Positions 21,491 through 32,832 of a stretch of 64,000 nt of DNA are shown one piece after another. The stretch comes from Cordilura impudica. Its lineage: Eukaryota; Arthropoda; Insecta; Diptera; Scathophagidae. The notes beneath the pieces were generated by a model, which searched no databases, was not told where the DNA came from, and was given only the letters and a program-made list of their open reading frames with translations. The translations under genes and the position numbers were made by a program. The stretch is taken from positions 25,711,620-25,775,619 of the forward strand of contig OY821517.1 of assembly GCA_963682025.1 (NCBI GenBank), written 5' to 3'. Every line of letters starts with the position of its first letter. The first letter of the stretch is position 1.

Positions 21491-22664
21491 GGAACGCCTT
21501 AATACACATTGATAGACGTTTTAGGGTCGAATCTGGAAGTAATTCTCGCTTCACGATCTCGGTCCATTGTTAAAGGTAGTTACAAAGATCAACACAAATT
21601 TTAGTCCACACTTACCACAGAGTAGGGTATATAAAGTAAAGAAAGACCACTTCAAGGTTTCTTAACACAACTATTTACCAAAGTTATAGTAATTTTTTCG
21701 AATAATGTGAATTATAATTGGCAACTCAAATGTTGTGCATAGTTAATTTTTTTTATTTTCTTTATTTTAAGTAAACATTCTTAATTTCAATGTTGAGCAA
21801 CTTTTGCAACAAACATATTTCATGCTAGTAAAGTAAAATTTAAAGCAGGAAACTAAAAAATACACCAAGCTTACAAAAAAAAAACAATTCCTGAAAATCA
21901 ATATGAATAGCAGTTGAAGCGCATAGAAAGCAGCAACAGAACAAGTGTATTAATTTTGTTTTGGTTGACTGACTGACTGACTACATTTTATGCACGCTTG
22001 TATATTGTTTATCTGTTAACTGGCATAAATTTTACAAAAAAACGCAGTTCGCTAAGCACTTCACAGGTACATTAAATAATACGACGTAGCTGCTACTTTC
22101 AATTTACTTGGTGGTGTTTATTGGTTTTGTACTTTCCGTTAATATTGATGGTTCATTACTACCGTTACCCAATGCGCGGTATGAGTTGCATTTAATTGAA
22201 ATATGATAAATTCTTTCTTTTTTTTTAGTTCTACTCAATGCTGAATTTTTTTACATCGCCAGAATTTTATTCATTAGATCAAGTACATTTTTGAAATTTC
22301 ATTAACTTCAAGTGCAAGTGAAATGTGAAACACTATAACGCTGCAGGGGTGATTTTTTTATATGAACCTCAAGCGAAGAATTTCCCATTTTAACGAAGTA
22401 CTTACACAGTCTTGCTATTAGTTCCATGGGTTGGTTGTATTGTTAAATATTCATGTTATTTTACATATTAATGCTGAAGCAGCAACAGCATCACCCGCAG
22501 TCGCAGTTGGCGATGTTTGCCAGTTATTGTTTAACTCTGCTGCTTCCATTAACCCTCAAAAGTGTTAAAGATAAATAAAAAAAACAAAACAATAGATTCA
22601 AAAACTCTGGTCAAAAAACAACAAAACAAAAAATTGTTTAGTATATGATAACCTCAGTATAAAA
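21491..22664. other. mostly unassigned; R1 scrap and GACT microsatellite
   Basis: A decayed R1 end is visible at about 21540-21630 (GGTAGTTACAAAGA, AGAGTAGGGTATA). (GACT)4 lies at 21965-21982. The region 22000-22600 is less AT-biased with no repeat; it may be unique DNA, but no gene was seen. Confidence 0.4.
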
Positions 22665-22767
22665 ACAAGTAAGAAAGTTATAGTCGGTCTTGACTATGAG
22701 TTTCTGGATTGGATCTGAGGTTCATCTATATGAAGATTATAATTGGATATAAAAATAATTAAAAATA

Positions 22768-24076
22768 AAGGGTTCGCCAAATAACTTTTTTTTTTGAAAA
22801 TGCTATAAAAAAAACTACTGAATATTATTTCAAATTTCTTTCAATTTATTTGAAAGTACAATCCTTCCGGTTAATAATGGAAAATAATTTCATTCAAATG
22901 GCTGCCTAGGCTGGCCATGCAGTAGCCTACACGATCGGTCCAATTTTTAAGCACATTATCGATTGTGTGCAGCTGTATTTCACCAATGGCTTCACGAATA
23001 TTATCCTTTAAAGCGTCAATTGTCTCTGGCTTGTTGGCGTAACACTTATCTTTGAGGGCACCCCACAAATAATAGTTCAACGGTGTCAAATCGCAGCTCC
23101 GAGGTGGCCAAACGACATCAGCTCTGCGGCTGATAATGCGATCTTCAAAAACAGGGCGCAAAACATCGAGTGTAGCTTCGGCTGTGTGGCACGTAGCGCC
23201 GTCCTGTTGAAACCAAATGTTGCCAATATCCTCCTCTTCAATTTTTGTGAACAAAAATTCGTTCAACATGGCCCGATAACGATCGCCATTGACTGTAACG
23301 GCCACTTCTTGCTCATTTTCGAATAAAAATGGCCCAATTATGCCTCTGGACCAAAATCCGCACCAAACAGTGACTCGTTTTGGGTGTATCGGCTTTTCAA
23401 TGAATGCGTGCGGGTTTTCTGTGCCCCAAATGCGACAATTTTGCTTGTTTACATACCCGCCAATATCAAAATGAGCTTCATCTGAAAAGATGATTTTTTT
23501 TTGGCAAAATCGGCATCTTCTGTAAGTCGATCGCAGGCCCACTTAGCGAAGCGAAAACGCATTGGATGGTCAGTTGGCTTCAACTCCTGAACCAATTGGA
23601 CTTTGTATGGCGTCATACCAGGGTCTTTATGCAAAATTCGTCTCAATGATGCCTCCGAAATGTTCAATTCTTGAGAACGACAGTGAATTGATGTTGATGG
23701 CGCTTCACGCACACTTTCTGCCACAGCAGCAATATTCTCGGGTGTACGCACTGTTTTTGGCTTTTCACTCTTTGGTTTATCAATGAGGATGCCAGTTTCT
23801 TTCACTTTTTTCACAAGGTAACGAACATACGGAGCTGACGGTGCTTCTCTTCTTCCAAAATCCGTACGCAATTTTCGCACACATTCTGCAACATTACCAT
23901 GATTTTCAAAGTAATGTCGCAATATTTCCCAGCGTTGTTCAAGCGTATACACAACCATATTCGTTCAGCGGAAGGATAAAAGTAATTATCTGTCAAATCA
24001 GACATGAGCTAAGTGTTACCATTCACGAAATAAGCACTAGTTCAAAAAAAAAAAAAACGTTAGATGGCGGACCCTT
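22768..24076 (-). mobile_element. full-length DD41D Tc1/mariner element with broken gene
   Basis: 1,309 bp with TA at both sides (22766-22767, 24077-24078). Imperfect TIRs of about 28 bp: left AAGGGTTCGCCAAATAACTT, right (complement) AAGGGTCCGCCATCTAACGT. It has the same organisation as the intact element at 38699 but different TIRs. Confidence 0.88.
22871..23958 (-). pseudogene. DD41D transposase, one frameshift
   Basis: The N-terminal frame from 23958 (MVVYTLEQRWEILRHYFENH and on, an HTH region) runs to an A-run (nine A in sense, about 23493-23504) and then shifts. The second frame carries KKIIFSDEAHF (first Asp), WFQQDGATCHTA (second Asp) and WPPRSCDLTPLNYYLWG, ending at 22871. Comparison with the relatives suggests two extra A, or one lost. 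The third catalytic position (D in LTPLDYFLWG of the sisters) is Asn here. Without the frameshift the protein would be about 360 residues. Confidence 0.85.
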
Positions 24077-24399
24077 TATAATGACGATATTTTTATGTAT
24101 TTTTGGCTTGGATATGGGAAACATTTCGAAAAATTACTATATTTGGGAAAGTCTCTATCTAATATTTCGCAAAAACAAATCATACAAATCAACTTGAGAA
24201 AAATCTATACAAGTCTTTGGCAGCTTTATTTATAACTTAAAATGATTAAAATGGATTTATTTCAGAACTGCTGATTTATGGGGCGTAACAAAATGTTATA
24301 GACCAAATTTGTTCCAAATTCATTTCATCTTCTTTAAAGTTATACACATTTATTTCCTACCGAATAACAGTGAACCTAAAAACCAAATTCTGAGTTGAT

Positions 24400-24756
24400 T
24401 GTAATTATATTTCTATCATATTAACGACAAATGGTTAGTTGCTGTAATAACTCTATTTAAACAATCGAAAATTCATTTGTTAATGTTTGGAGATAGTTTA
24501 CAAAGTCGTTACCCGGATTGACCTTCAAAAGGCCATTTATCTCCTCAATTTATTTAAACCGGTGTCCACGTAATAGGCTTTTGAGTTTCTAGAATAGTTA
24601 GAAGTCAAGAGAATTCCTCAGTTGAAGAACGTTATGGGTCAAAATGGTCTCGAAGAATGGTACAGTATTGGGATATAAAAACCAAGATGTATCTGTCCAT
24701 ATTCCGACCTCTTTGCGAATAGTTTCAACGATGCACAGCGCTCGAATAGTATGACT
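24400..24756. other. possible retrotransposon-like coding scrap
   Basis: Short frames such as DIKTKMYLSIFRPL near 24670-24720 vaguely recall the C-terminal part of non-LTR reverse transcriptases. The match is too short to call. Confidence 0.25.
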
Positions 24757-24761
24757 CGGCG

Positions 24762-25576
24762 CACAGTGGGACGAATCGCCACTGTTCCATGCAAATTACT
24801 CTACACCTCACATAGTTCAACTGTTTAAATTTGCCCATCGATCCCTCTTTTGGGATTTTGATTTCTGCTCACATTTTTTTTGGAATTTGTCTCCAAAACT
24901 TGGTTTTTATGAAAAAATTGATTTTTGGCGAAAATTTAACCCTACGAGCGGAAGAATGGGTTTTTTTCAAAAATTTTCCGCTGAGAATCTTCGTAAAACT
25001 GCAGAAAAAAATTTATAATTTTTAATTTTTTTTTTTTTTTTTTTGATTTTTTGCATACACTTAATTTTTTTTTTTTTTGAAATGTCAAAAAATTTAAAAA
25101 TTCTGGAAATTTTTTGACTATTCCATGAATAATTCTGAAAATTTTTTATTCAATAAATTTTCTTCCAAAAGTGCATAATTTTCAAGTAAACAAATCGCTT
25201 CTTCACGAAAAGTTTTGGAACATTATGGCCGTTTTTGGAAAAAATTAAAAATGAAAAATATTACTCCGCAGTTTCACGCAGACATTTTTTTAGTATTCAT
25301 CGCAACGAAGATTCTCAGCTGAACATTTTTGAAAAAACCGATACATACGCTCCGAAGGATCACATTTGCGCCAAAAATCATTTTTTTTTTTTTTTCAAAA
25401 ACCATGTTTTGAAGACAAATTCCAGAAAAATGTGAGCCGAAATCAAAAATGCCAAAAGAGGGATCGATGATCAAATTCAAGAAGAACATTTAAAAAAGAA
25501 ACTCGCAGCTCAAACAGTTGAACTATGTGAGGTGTAAAGTAATTTGAATGGAACAGTGGCGATTCCTCCTATTGTG
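24762..25576. mobile_element. palindromic Transib-type MITE
   Basis: 815 bp. Left end CACAGTGGGACGAATCGCC; right end (complement) CACAATAGGAGGAATCGCC. An exact 5-bp GC-rich duplication CGGCG flanks it (24757-24761 and 25577-25581), as expected for Transib. The two halves are long imperfect inverted arms (about 24762-25015 and 25260-25576) with landmarks CACCTCACATAGTTCAAC and ATCGATCCCTCTTTTGG. The loop is T/A-rich. It could not encode a protein and would depend on a Transib transposase. Confidence 0.78.
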
Positions 25577-25581
25577 CGGCG

Positions 25582-26159
25582 TAAGGAACTCATAATGCAA
25601 CAAACAACAATAATCGAAGAAAACTAATAACGTGGCCTTGATTTTTCAACGACTTTGGCGTGATATTTTCATTCTTGTTTCACCTTTTGCACGATATTCG
25701 CTTGATTGATCTGTTGTTTCGGGGTCATAAGGCATTGATTCAGGTCTCATTATCCGTAATAGTTATTTGCATTTTATTAAGAAATTATTGTTTTAGATAC
25801 AGCTCTTTGCACAGATGTAGAAAACAGTAATGACAACCTGATAAAAACCGATAAACCCATGAAACTTAAATTTAAAAATGAATAGCAGATCTCAAAATAT
25901 ATTTTTCCAAGCTTAATATCACTCGAACCAGAGACCTCCGAAGCTTACTTATTTTTTTTAACTGAAGCTTTTTTACTTTTAAATCCAATGCAGTAAAGCA
26001 AGTTCTAGTGTCTAAAGCGCTTAATGTGACAAACATTTTTTAATATAATTAATAGAAAAAAATTACTATGAAATTTTGCGTTACTTGATTAGAACACCCA
26101 AAAAAGAGAGGTTTTATCTTTTACTTCTTAAATAAATATCTTTATTGAATAAAATTTTT
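25582..26159. other. unassigned region
   Basis: No gene or repeat recognised. Confidence 0.35.
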
Positions 26160-27049
26160 AATTTTTATCTAAATTTAATTATTTTAATACGGGGTAATCC
26201 TATGTTGACCAATATGTCACAGATCCTGTTTGGGATTAATTCATACAATTTGGCAACATAATCAAGTGAAATAAAGCTCCAGGCAAGTTTAATAGCGTCA
26301 ATAAGTTCAGGAATTTTTGAATATTGTTGTCCAGACCCTTCGACTTTTCGTGCTAACCATCCTCAAACATTTTCGATTATATTTAGATCCGCTGAGTATG
26401 GGGGCCAGTTCAACAGCACTACATTTTGGCTTTCTATATAGAATTTTACGATCCGATCGGTGTGGATTGCGTTGTTGATACGTCCAAGACAGAGATTGAA
26501 AAATATTGTTATAAAATGTAAAGACTTTGTAATAATGTATACCATGGCATTCATCGTGGCACAGTGGCGCCCTTAGAACAAATGAGGTTGCATAAATCAA
26601 TAATTTCATATGCGCTTACGATATTTTGAATAAACTCATCTTATAGGAAATTCTTCAAAGATTGGCTACCTTCAATTAAATCAGATTTTTAGTTTAGAAG
26701 ATATAACCGGGCAAAGTTGACCGATTTTCAGTTTTCAAAAAAAACACACAATTTTTAAGCAAATTGGTCCAATTTCAGGTAGAATATAAAAAAACTGGGT
26801 AACTAATCTAATCATTTATGTATTTATTCAGTATATTATAGAAAAAAAATTTTACCGTTTGCTTTGTGTTTCTCCAGGTGAATCGCTATTTACCAACTGT
26901 CTATTTTTTTCACTTTGATGAAAAATAAAAAAAAATTATAAATTTTTATATCTGCCATATTTTCGAAATATGAGCTTTGATTATTCATTTACCTAATTCA
27001 ACAAAGTCCAGCTGCTCTTTCGACTGCTAGGGCTAAAAACATTTTTCCA

Positions 27050-27783
27050 GAAATTGTAGAAGGAAAATATCTTGAATATATTTACGAGTTCCACTTGACC
27101 ATCGTGAACGGAAAAGTCGTAAACGAACTGACAACTACAACCTCCTCAACATTGTCATGCCCGATTTTGCAAAAAGACGCAAAAGAACTTCGGAAATTTG
27201 AACGATTTTTCAAACGAGGAGAGCAATTATAAATATGGAATCTCATCATTAACCGGAAGTTGTAATGGAGGAACGCAAAAGGAGGAACACTTTAATGCAA
27301 ATACATTAGATAAGCATAATCAAAAGATTAGAAAGAACCGAATACCGGATGCGTTTTTCAAAGAAGTTGGACTAAAATTTGACTACTCCAGGTGCGAATA
27401 CGGGAACTCAAACGATGAAAACACTTCGCGGAAATTTTTTTTAAATTATGAGGCAGTAACTTGAATCACTGGAATTAACAATCAAATCATGAAAAGATTG
27501 GGAACGACCTTAAATGTTTTAAACTGCAAAGAAAAGGTTAATTCTACAAAAAACGGAGAATATGCTTCGAAGAAATTTATATAATTGAATATCAATCTTT
27601 GCCAATTGGAGAGCTTTCGAAAGATGTTCGAACACGTTGAAAGCATCAAGGGTGAGGCAAAATGAGGACCTCTTCAACGTGTTGGCAGCATCTTCCCATC
27701 CACTTATTTCATCTCTGTGGCATGTGAAGTCACGAAAAGAGTAAGAATCCAATAATTATAGTTCAGAAATGATTAGTCTATTA
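27050..27783 (+). pseudogene. Transib B transposase remnant
   Basis: It begins at the deletion joint and reads YEFHLTIVNGKVVNELTTTT then STLSCPIL, GISSLTGS, KIRKNRIPDAFFKEVGLKF, EYGNSNDENTSRKFF and NQIMKRLGTTLNVLNCKE, with further scraps to QNEDLF and SSHPLIS. The second catalytic Asp of copy A (MVDGKV) is Asn here (IVNGKV). The first Asp region is deleted and the Glu region (SEEAQES) is gone. It is a dead copy. Confidence 0.8.
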
Positions 27784-27785
27784 TA

Positions 27786-28022
27786 CGAGTGCGTATCAAT
27801 AAGTCCGTGACTTTTCGAACTTCCCTCATAGTTATATGAAATGCGATGCGATTTCAATGGTAAAAAAGTGGTTTACTGACATTCGTTGTGGCCGCACAAA
27901 CACAAATGACGCCGAACGTTCTGTACGGCCAATTGAGGTCAATACACCCGAAAATGTCGAAAAAATCCCCAATATGGTGTGTGTTTCATTCTAAAGGTCG
28001 CGGACTTATTGATCCACCCTCG
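27786..28022 (+). mobile_element. mini-mariner
   Basis: 237 bp between TA dinucleotides (27784-27785 and 28023-28024). Ends CGAGTGCGTATCAATAAGTC and, complemented from the right, CGAGGGTGGATCAATAAGTC form imperfect TIRs. The interior still reads VKKWFTDIRCGRTNTNDAER, a mariner N-terminal (HTH) fragment, joined directly to the 3' end, so it is an internal-deletion derivative. Confidence 0.8.
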
Positions 28023-28042
28023 TATATACCTTCTGTTATGAA

Positions 28043-28413
28043 TTTATAATATTAATAGGCTAGGCGATTTCTTGTGACTGATGTTTTGTTGTACCGTTTT
28101 GTCCCGATTTTGACCAAACGTATATTATTTGAAAGGTATTTCTTTTTAGCCGATTCGCAGATTTACAGATTTTTAAATTTTTTCCTTTATTTTAAGTAAA
28201 TTGCATTTAAATTTGCTACTAACACATACATAAAATTATACAATGATATGTGTGTGTTTATTAAATTTGTTAATGTGTTAAAAATGAGTTTGTTTTTTGT
28301 GGTGATTTGTGAATTGGCTATAGTTGATTAGCATACTTTTAGGGTCTTTATTTAATGAAAAAATTAAATTTCCTAGAATTTGCGCTCGAATTTCGAGGGC
28401 TGGAATCTGCTAG
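28043..28413 (+). mobile_element. non-autonomous Helitron, copy 5
   Basis: 5' end TTTATAATATTAATAGGC at 28043 (TC decayed to TT), hairpin GCTCGAATTTCGAGGGC and CTAG at 28410-28413, with A before and T after. Inserted in Transib B downstream of its coding remnant; copy A shows the uninterrupted sequence near 7875. Confidence 0.8.
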
Positions 28414-28460
28414 TTGCAATAATTATTTTGGAGCAATTTGAAAAAATATATAATATATAA

Positions 28461-29505
28461 TGGCTTTGTGCTGTTGTTTGTAACTACCAAAAATATTTGA
28501 CCTAGACCCATCTTTTGTTATACCGATCGACAGAATCATTTTCTGAGTCGATTTAGCGATGTCCGTCCGTCTGTTTGTCTGTGTGTGTAAACTTTGTAAT
28601 CAAATTAAAGGTCTTAACTATGAATATATTTAATGAAATTTAGTATATAAACTTCTACCGGCCATAGGATGAACGCTATTGAAATTGGTGAAAATTGGTT
28701 CATGTTCAGACGTAGTCCCCATACAAATGAGATCGACTTAAATTGTCATAATTTCCAAATGTGTGTATGTTTTTGACATCCATTTTTCAGTAGTCCAAAA
28801 ATAAATCCTACAGGACAATTCTTAGTCATAGCCCCCATATAAAGCTGTTTTCCGATCTTCACTTAAATCTATCAAAAAACAAATATATTCCACAGATTGT
28901 TCTCAAATTTGGTTTGTATATGTTTTTGCAAAATATAAGTGACTTTACCAAATATGGTCAGGATCGGTCCATTTTTCAACCTAGTCCCCATATAAGTATA
29001 ACATCCGATATGAACTTTTTCAGATCTGCAGGCTAAAAAATTAATAAAAACTAGCAGGTTCCAGCGCTGGAAATTCGAGTGCAATTTCTAAGCAACTTTA
29101 TTTTCCAACTTAGTCAATTGACAAACCAACACTTTAACATTAACACATTTAATAAATACACACATAGCATATCTATAATTTTATGTACATATGTGTTAGT
29201 AACAACTTTAAATGCAAATTACTCAACATAAAGGAAAAAATTTAAAAATCTATAAATATGGAAAACAGCTAAAAAGAAATACCTTTGAAATAATATACGT
29301 CTGGTCAAAATCGGGATAAAACGGTAGAACAAAACATCGGTCACAAGAAATCGCCTAGCCTATTAATATAATAAATTCCACTACGATTTGATTTTTGCTT
29401 ATTTTCTATATTCAATTAGTTGGACCTAAGAGATAGGGTCTCTAAACCCATGGTATAGGATATCGTATGATCGGTCTAAACCGACTATAATATTCTTACT
29501 TGTTT
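28461..29505 (-). repeat. R1 interspersed repeat, copy b, interrupted
   Basis: Minus-strand R1 from the ACCACATAGT-like end (28461; shortened) to the TCGGTCTAAACCGA palindrome and TTCTTACTTGT end (about 29505). A Helitron (29051-29375) interrupts it; copy d at 33440-33480 gives the uninterrupted sequence. Confidence 0.8.
29051..29375 (-). mobile_element. non-autonomous Helitron, copy 6
   Basis: Minus-strand copy: CTAG at 29051-29054, hairpin region GCGCTGGAAATTCGAGTGC, 5' end decayed at 29375. It sits in R1 copy b exactly between A (29050) and T (29376): removing it restores TTAATAAAAA-TTCCACT, as in R1 copy d. Confidence 0.85.
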
Positions 29506-29809
29506 TTTATTATTTATGGAAAATAAATAATTTTAAAACATAACAAGCTTGGAAAAGAAACATTTAAAATATAAAATGTTTAAAAATCATGTTCTTTTTA
29601 ATAAACATGATTTTTTCATGCCGTTAACAAATTTCAACTTTGATAACCCATAAGTAAGCATCTAGAAGGCGTAGCATCTTGCTCAAACACTTATTTCATA
29701 GGTTGGACAATTATCTATCATATGCCTTTTTGATTAATTGATTATTTCAATTGGTTCAAAAGTTATGATGTTTGCAACGAAAAATCTAAAATGGCGCCAC
29801 TGTGCGTCG

Positions 29810-30345
29810 TCTTCATAAATTCAGTTCACAGTTGCCATAGTGTGATATCGCTCCTCATACCATCACACCCACCACTCAGCTGTGTACACGATGCGAATGA
29901 TGTCTCTTTTCATAAATAATGAAAATAATAGCTGTAGACATCATCGGCACCATCTAAATTAATTTTTTTTTTTTCATCAAAGAAAAAAGCTGAGGCGTTG
30001 CGACTTACGGGTAGCGTTGAATGGAGGTTTTTTCTATATTTTTACTCTCTTTATATGCTTAACTTTCGCCATAACTCGCCGGATAGTTGTTAGGCTAGCA
30101 CTAACACCAGTTTTTTGCCTTATTTTTGATATTGAGTCGTGTGATTTTGATGCTTTTTTTAAAATAAAGACCATACTATGTGTACGGCCTTTCATTTTTT
30201 CCATAATTAAACTCATCAGATAAAAATGCGGATATAACCTTTCGACTTCTTTTGAATGTACTAATGTATGGGATTGACTGTCTGCACAAGTCCACGTGGT
30301 TATAGATAACTGATAATGTAAATACACTATTCTAACGAATAACAA
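29810..30345 (-). other. N-terminal part of the split Tc1 gene
   Basis: See the entry at 26160-30345. This is the helix-turn-helix half, ending where Transib B was inserted. Confidence 0.6.
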
Positions 30346-30357
30346 AACAGAATAGTA

Positions 30358-31147
30358 ACAAGTAAGAAAATTATAGTCGGTTTATGCCGACTATGTGAGA
30401 CCCTATACCATACGTTTAGAGAATTCGTCTTAGGTCCCAACAAATTGGGTATAGAGAATAAGCATAAACCAAAAGTGGAATTTTTATTAATTTTTTAGCC
30501 TGCAGATCTGAAAAAGTTCATATCGGATGCTATATTTATATGGGGACTAGGTCAAAAAATGAACCGATCCTGACCATATTTGGTAGAGTCACTCATTTGA
30601 GCGAAAAATATATACAGACGAAATTTGAGCAAAAATTGTGCAATATTTTTGTTTTTGATAGGTTTCAGTTAAGATCGGGAAGTAGCTTTATTTGGGAGTT
30701 ATGAATATGAATTGTCCTATACGGTTTATTTTTGGACTACTGATTAATGGATGTAATAAACACACCCAAACCCAATTTGAATGAGATCTATATGATTATT
30801 TGGATCTTATGTCAATTTAAGTCGATCTCTTCGGGATCATTTATATGGAGACTAGGTATGAACATGCTCCGAATTTCACCAATTTCAATAGCGGTCATGC
30901 TATGGCCGATAAAAGCTTATATACCAAATTTCATCAAAATATATTAATATTTGCGACCTGTAGTTTGATTATAAGGTTTACATGGACACACAGACGGACG
31001 GACGGAAATAGCTAAATCGACTCAGAAAGTGATTCTGAGTCTTTTGGTATAATAAAAGATGGGTCTAGGTCAAATCTTTTTGGAAGTTACAAACAGCAGC
31101 ACAAAGTCAATATACCCAAACCACATAGTGGTATAGGGTATAAAAAT
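30358..31147 (+). repeat. R1 interspersed repeat, copy c
   Basis: Near-full copy: AGTAAGAAAATTATAGTCGG start, GGTTTATGCC-type palindrome, CAGACGGACGGACGG block at about 30991 and ACCACATAGTGGTATAGGG end. Uninterrupted. Confidence 0.8.
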
Positions 31148-31272
31148 TGCTTTCCCAAACTCAAGAATAGTTCTGAATATAGAGTGCTAGACTGATAACA
31201 AATATTTACAAGTTGATAAATATATACCTATTTGTAATCAGTTTTTTTTTCTATTAAAAGTATACATTAAAA

Positions 31273-31639
31273 CTAGCAGATTCCAGCGCTCGAAATTGGA
31301 GTGCAATTTCTAGGCAACTTTATTTTTCAACTTAGCCAATTCACAAACTAACAATTTTTGGTTTATTATTATTGTGAATGAAGATAACAAAATCATTAAC
31401 AAACACATTAACAAATTTAGTAAACACACACATAGCATATGCATAATTTTATGTATGTGTTAGTAGCAACTTTAAATGAAATTTACTCAAAATAAAGGAA
31501 AAAATTAAAAAATCTGTTAATCTGGTGCACAGCTAAGAAAAAATACCACTCAAATAATATACGTTTGGTCAAAATCGGGATAAAACGGTAGAAACAAACA
31601 TCGGTAACAAAAAATCGCCTAGCCTATTAATATTATAGA
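31273..31639 (-). mobile_element. non-autonomous Helitron, copy 7
   Basis: CTAG 31273-31276 (preceded by A), hairpin CGCTCGAAATTGGAGTG, 5' end complement ATTAATATTATAGA to 31639 followed by T. 367 bp, the common length of the short subfamily. Confidence 0.85.
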
Positions 31640-32832
31640 TATACATCAGTTTTAAAACCTGATGGTAACTTTTGGCATTGCTGTCCAGAAGAGGGTCTAG
31701 CGATACATTTTGCATATTATTATAGGGGGTAATGATGGTGAATTTTTCACTTGTGATTCACTGAAAATTTTCTTTTTGAAATAAATTTGACCACTACTAT
31801 GGTGATGATGATAACTATACTATGCTGATAAAGATGACTATGAAAAGTTTTTTTTAAAATGTTTATGATGATGACAGTGGTGATGGTGGTGGGAATTCGT
31901 GGTGTTGTAACCAACACCAATTGATTGTGGTGTAGTTTAATGCTGCTGGCGTTACTAATACTTATATTTCTATATTGAGTATCTATTGTTTACTCATACA
32001 ACGTTATGCTGACTAACAACATTCCATGCACTACATATTTTAATTACACGTACATACATATCTGTTCGTCATTGAAGACCAAAGACTAAAACAAAAACAA
32101 ACAAACGACTTTGTCAGCTACGTCGTATGCAATTAACTGCGTTTTTTATATTTCTTTGTTGCTTTCTATTGTATATCCGCGTTATTGGAAAAATCTTTTG
32201 TAATCTTTTGATAAGCAATCAGTCATTGTTGATGGTATCTTAACAAATTATAAATTGAAAAGGAAACAAATATATAAATATTTTCTAGGAAAAATTCCTA
32301 TATACGGATTTTTTGAACCAGAGAGAAATTTTTCGAAGATGTCTCAAGTTTAATTCACATAATACTTTATAGCTTCAAAATCAAGGAATCATAAAATATA
32401 TACAGTGAGTGACAATACAATGGAAACTTTTTACAAAATATATTTTTGTCGACTTGAACGGTCAAAACCAAAAAATTGTATTATAAAATTAAAAACTCAT
32501 CAATTTTAAAATTTGTATGTTTTATTTAGAAAAAAATATATATATCGCGCATAAAAATAGTTTGGTGCTCACAACATTCCATTGCTCGCGAATTTTTTTT
32601 TTAATAAATGACGGTTTTTTTAAATAATTTTTAATAATTAGTTCTTTATTGTTCGGTTTGAGATCATGTATACATTTTCTAATAATAGAAAAGATAATTT
32701 TGCAATGTAAGAGAAATATGGAAAAAAAATTGAAGACTTGTTCATCTTCAGCATCCTTCTGCCTATTACTTCAACTGATGCTTAGTCAACCATTTTACTC
32801 AAACATTTGGAAGAAAAGAACATGAGAAATGT
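31640..32832. other. unassigned region with a GATGGT-type simple repeat
   Basis: At about 31725-31915 the sequence is rich in GATGATG and GGTGATGGTGGTG. The rest (32000-32830) shows no repeat or coding motif and may be unique DNA. Confidence 0.4.

Larger units (their letters stand above)
22665..24400 (+). repeat. diverged R1 copy split by a DD41D element
   Basis: Starts ACAAGTAAGAAAGTTATAG like R1. After the insertion (22768-24076) it resumes with TTTTTGGCTTGGATATG, matching R1's TTTTTGGCTGCAGATATG, and CTCTATCTAATATTTCGCAA. Identity is low but order and orientation agree. Confidence 0.5.
26560..29804 (+). mobile_element. Transib copy B with nested insertions
   Basis: Left end CACAGTGGCGCC at 26560, right end GGCGCCACTGTG to 29804. 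Flanks are CGTGG (26555-26559) and CGTCG (29805-29809), a 5-bp duplication with one mismatch. RSS-like layout: left heptamer, 23-bp spacer, GCATAAATC; right heptamer, 22-bp spacer, GCAAACATC. Relative to copy A it lacks about 1.5 kb (equivalent to 5505-6995). It contains a mini-mariner (27786-28022), a Helitron (28043-28413) and an R1 copy with its own Helitron (28461-29505). Confidence 0.85.
26160..30345 (-). pseudogene. Tc1-type transposase split by Transib B
   Basis: The N-terminal part lies at 29810-30345 (minus): MEKMKGRTHSMVFILKKASK then KIRQKTGVSASLTTIRRVM and a decayed DEKK-NLDG stretch. The C-terminal part lies at 26160-26559: YQQRNPHRSDRK, VVLLNWPPYSADLN and IIENV, then VEGSGQQYSKIPELIDAIK. 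ADLN-IENV corresponds to SPDLNPIENLW with the Glu present. A 3.2-kb Transib (26560-29804) with its own insertions separates the parts. There are several frameshifts in both; the second catalytic Asp is not clear (NNAI/RNPHRSDR region). Confidence 0.65.
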
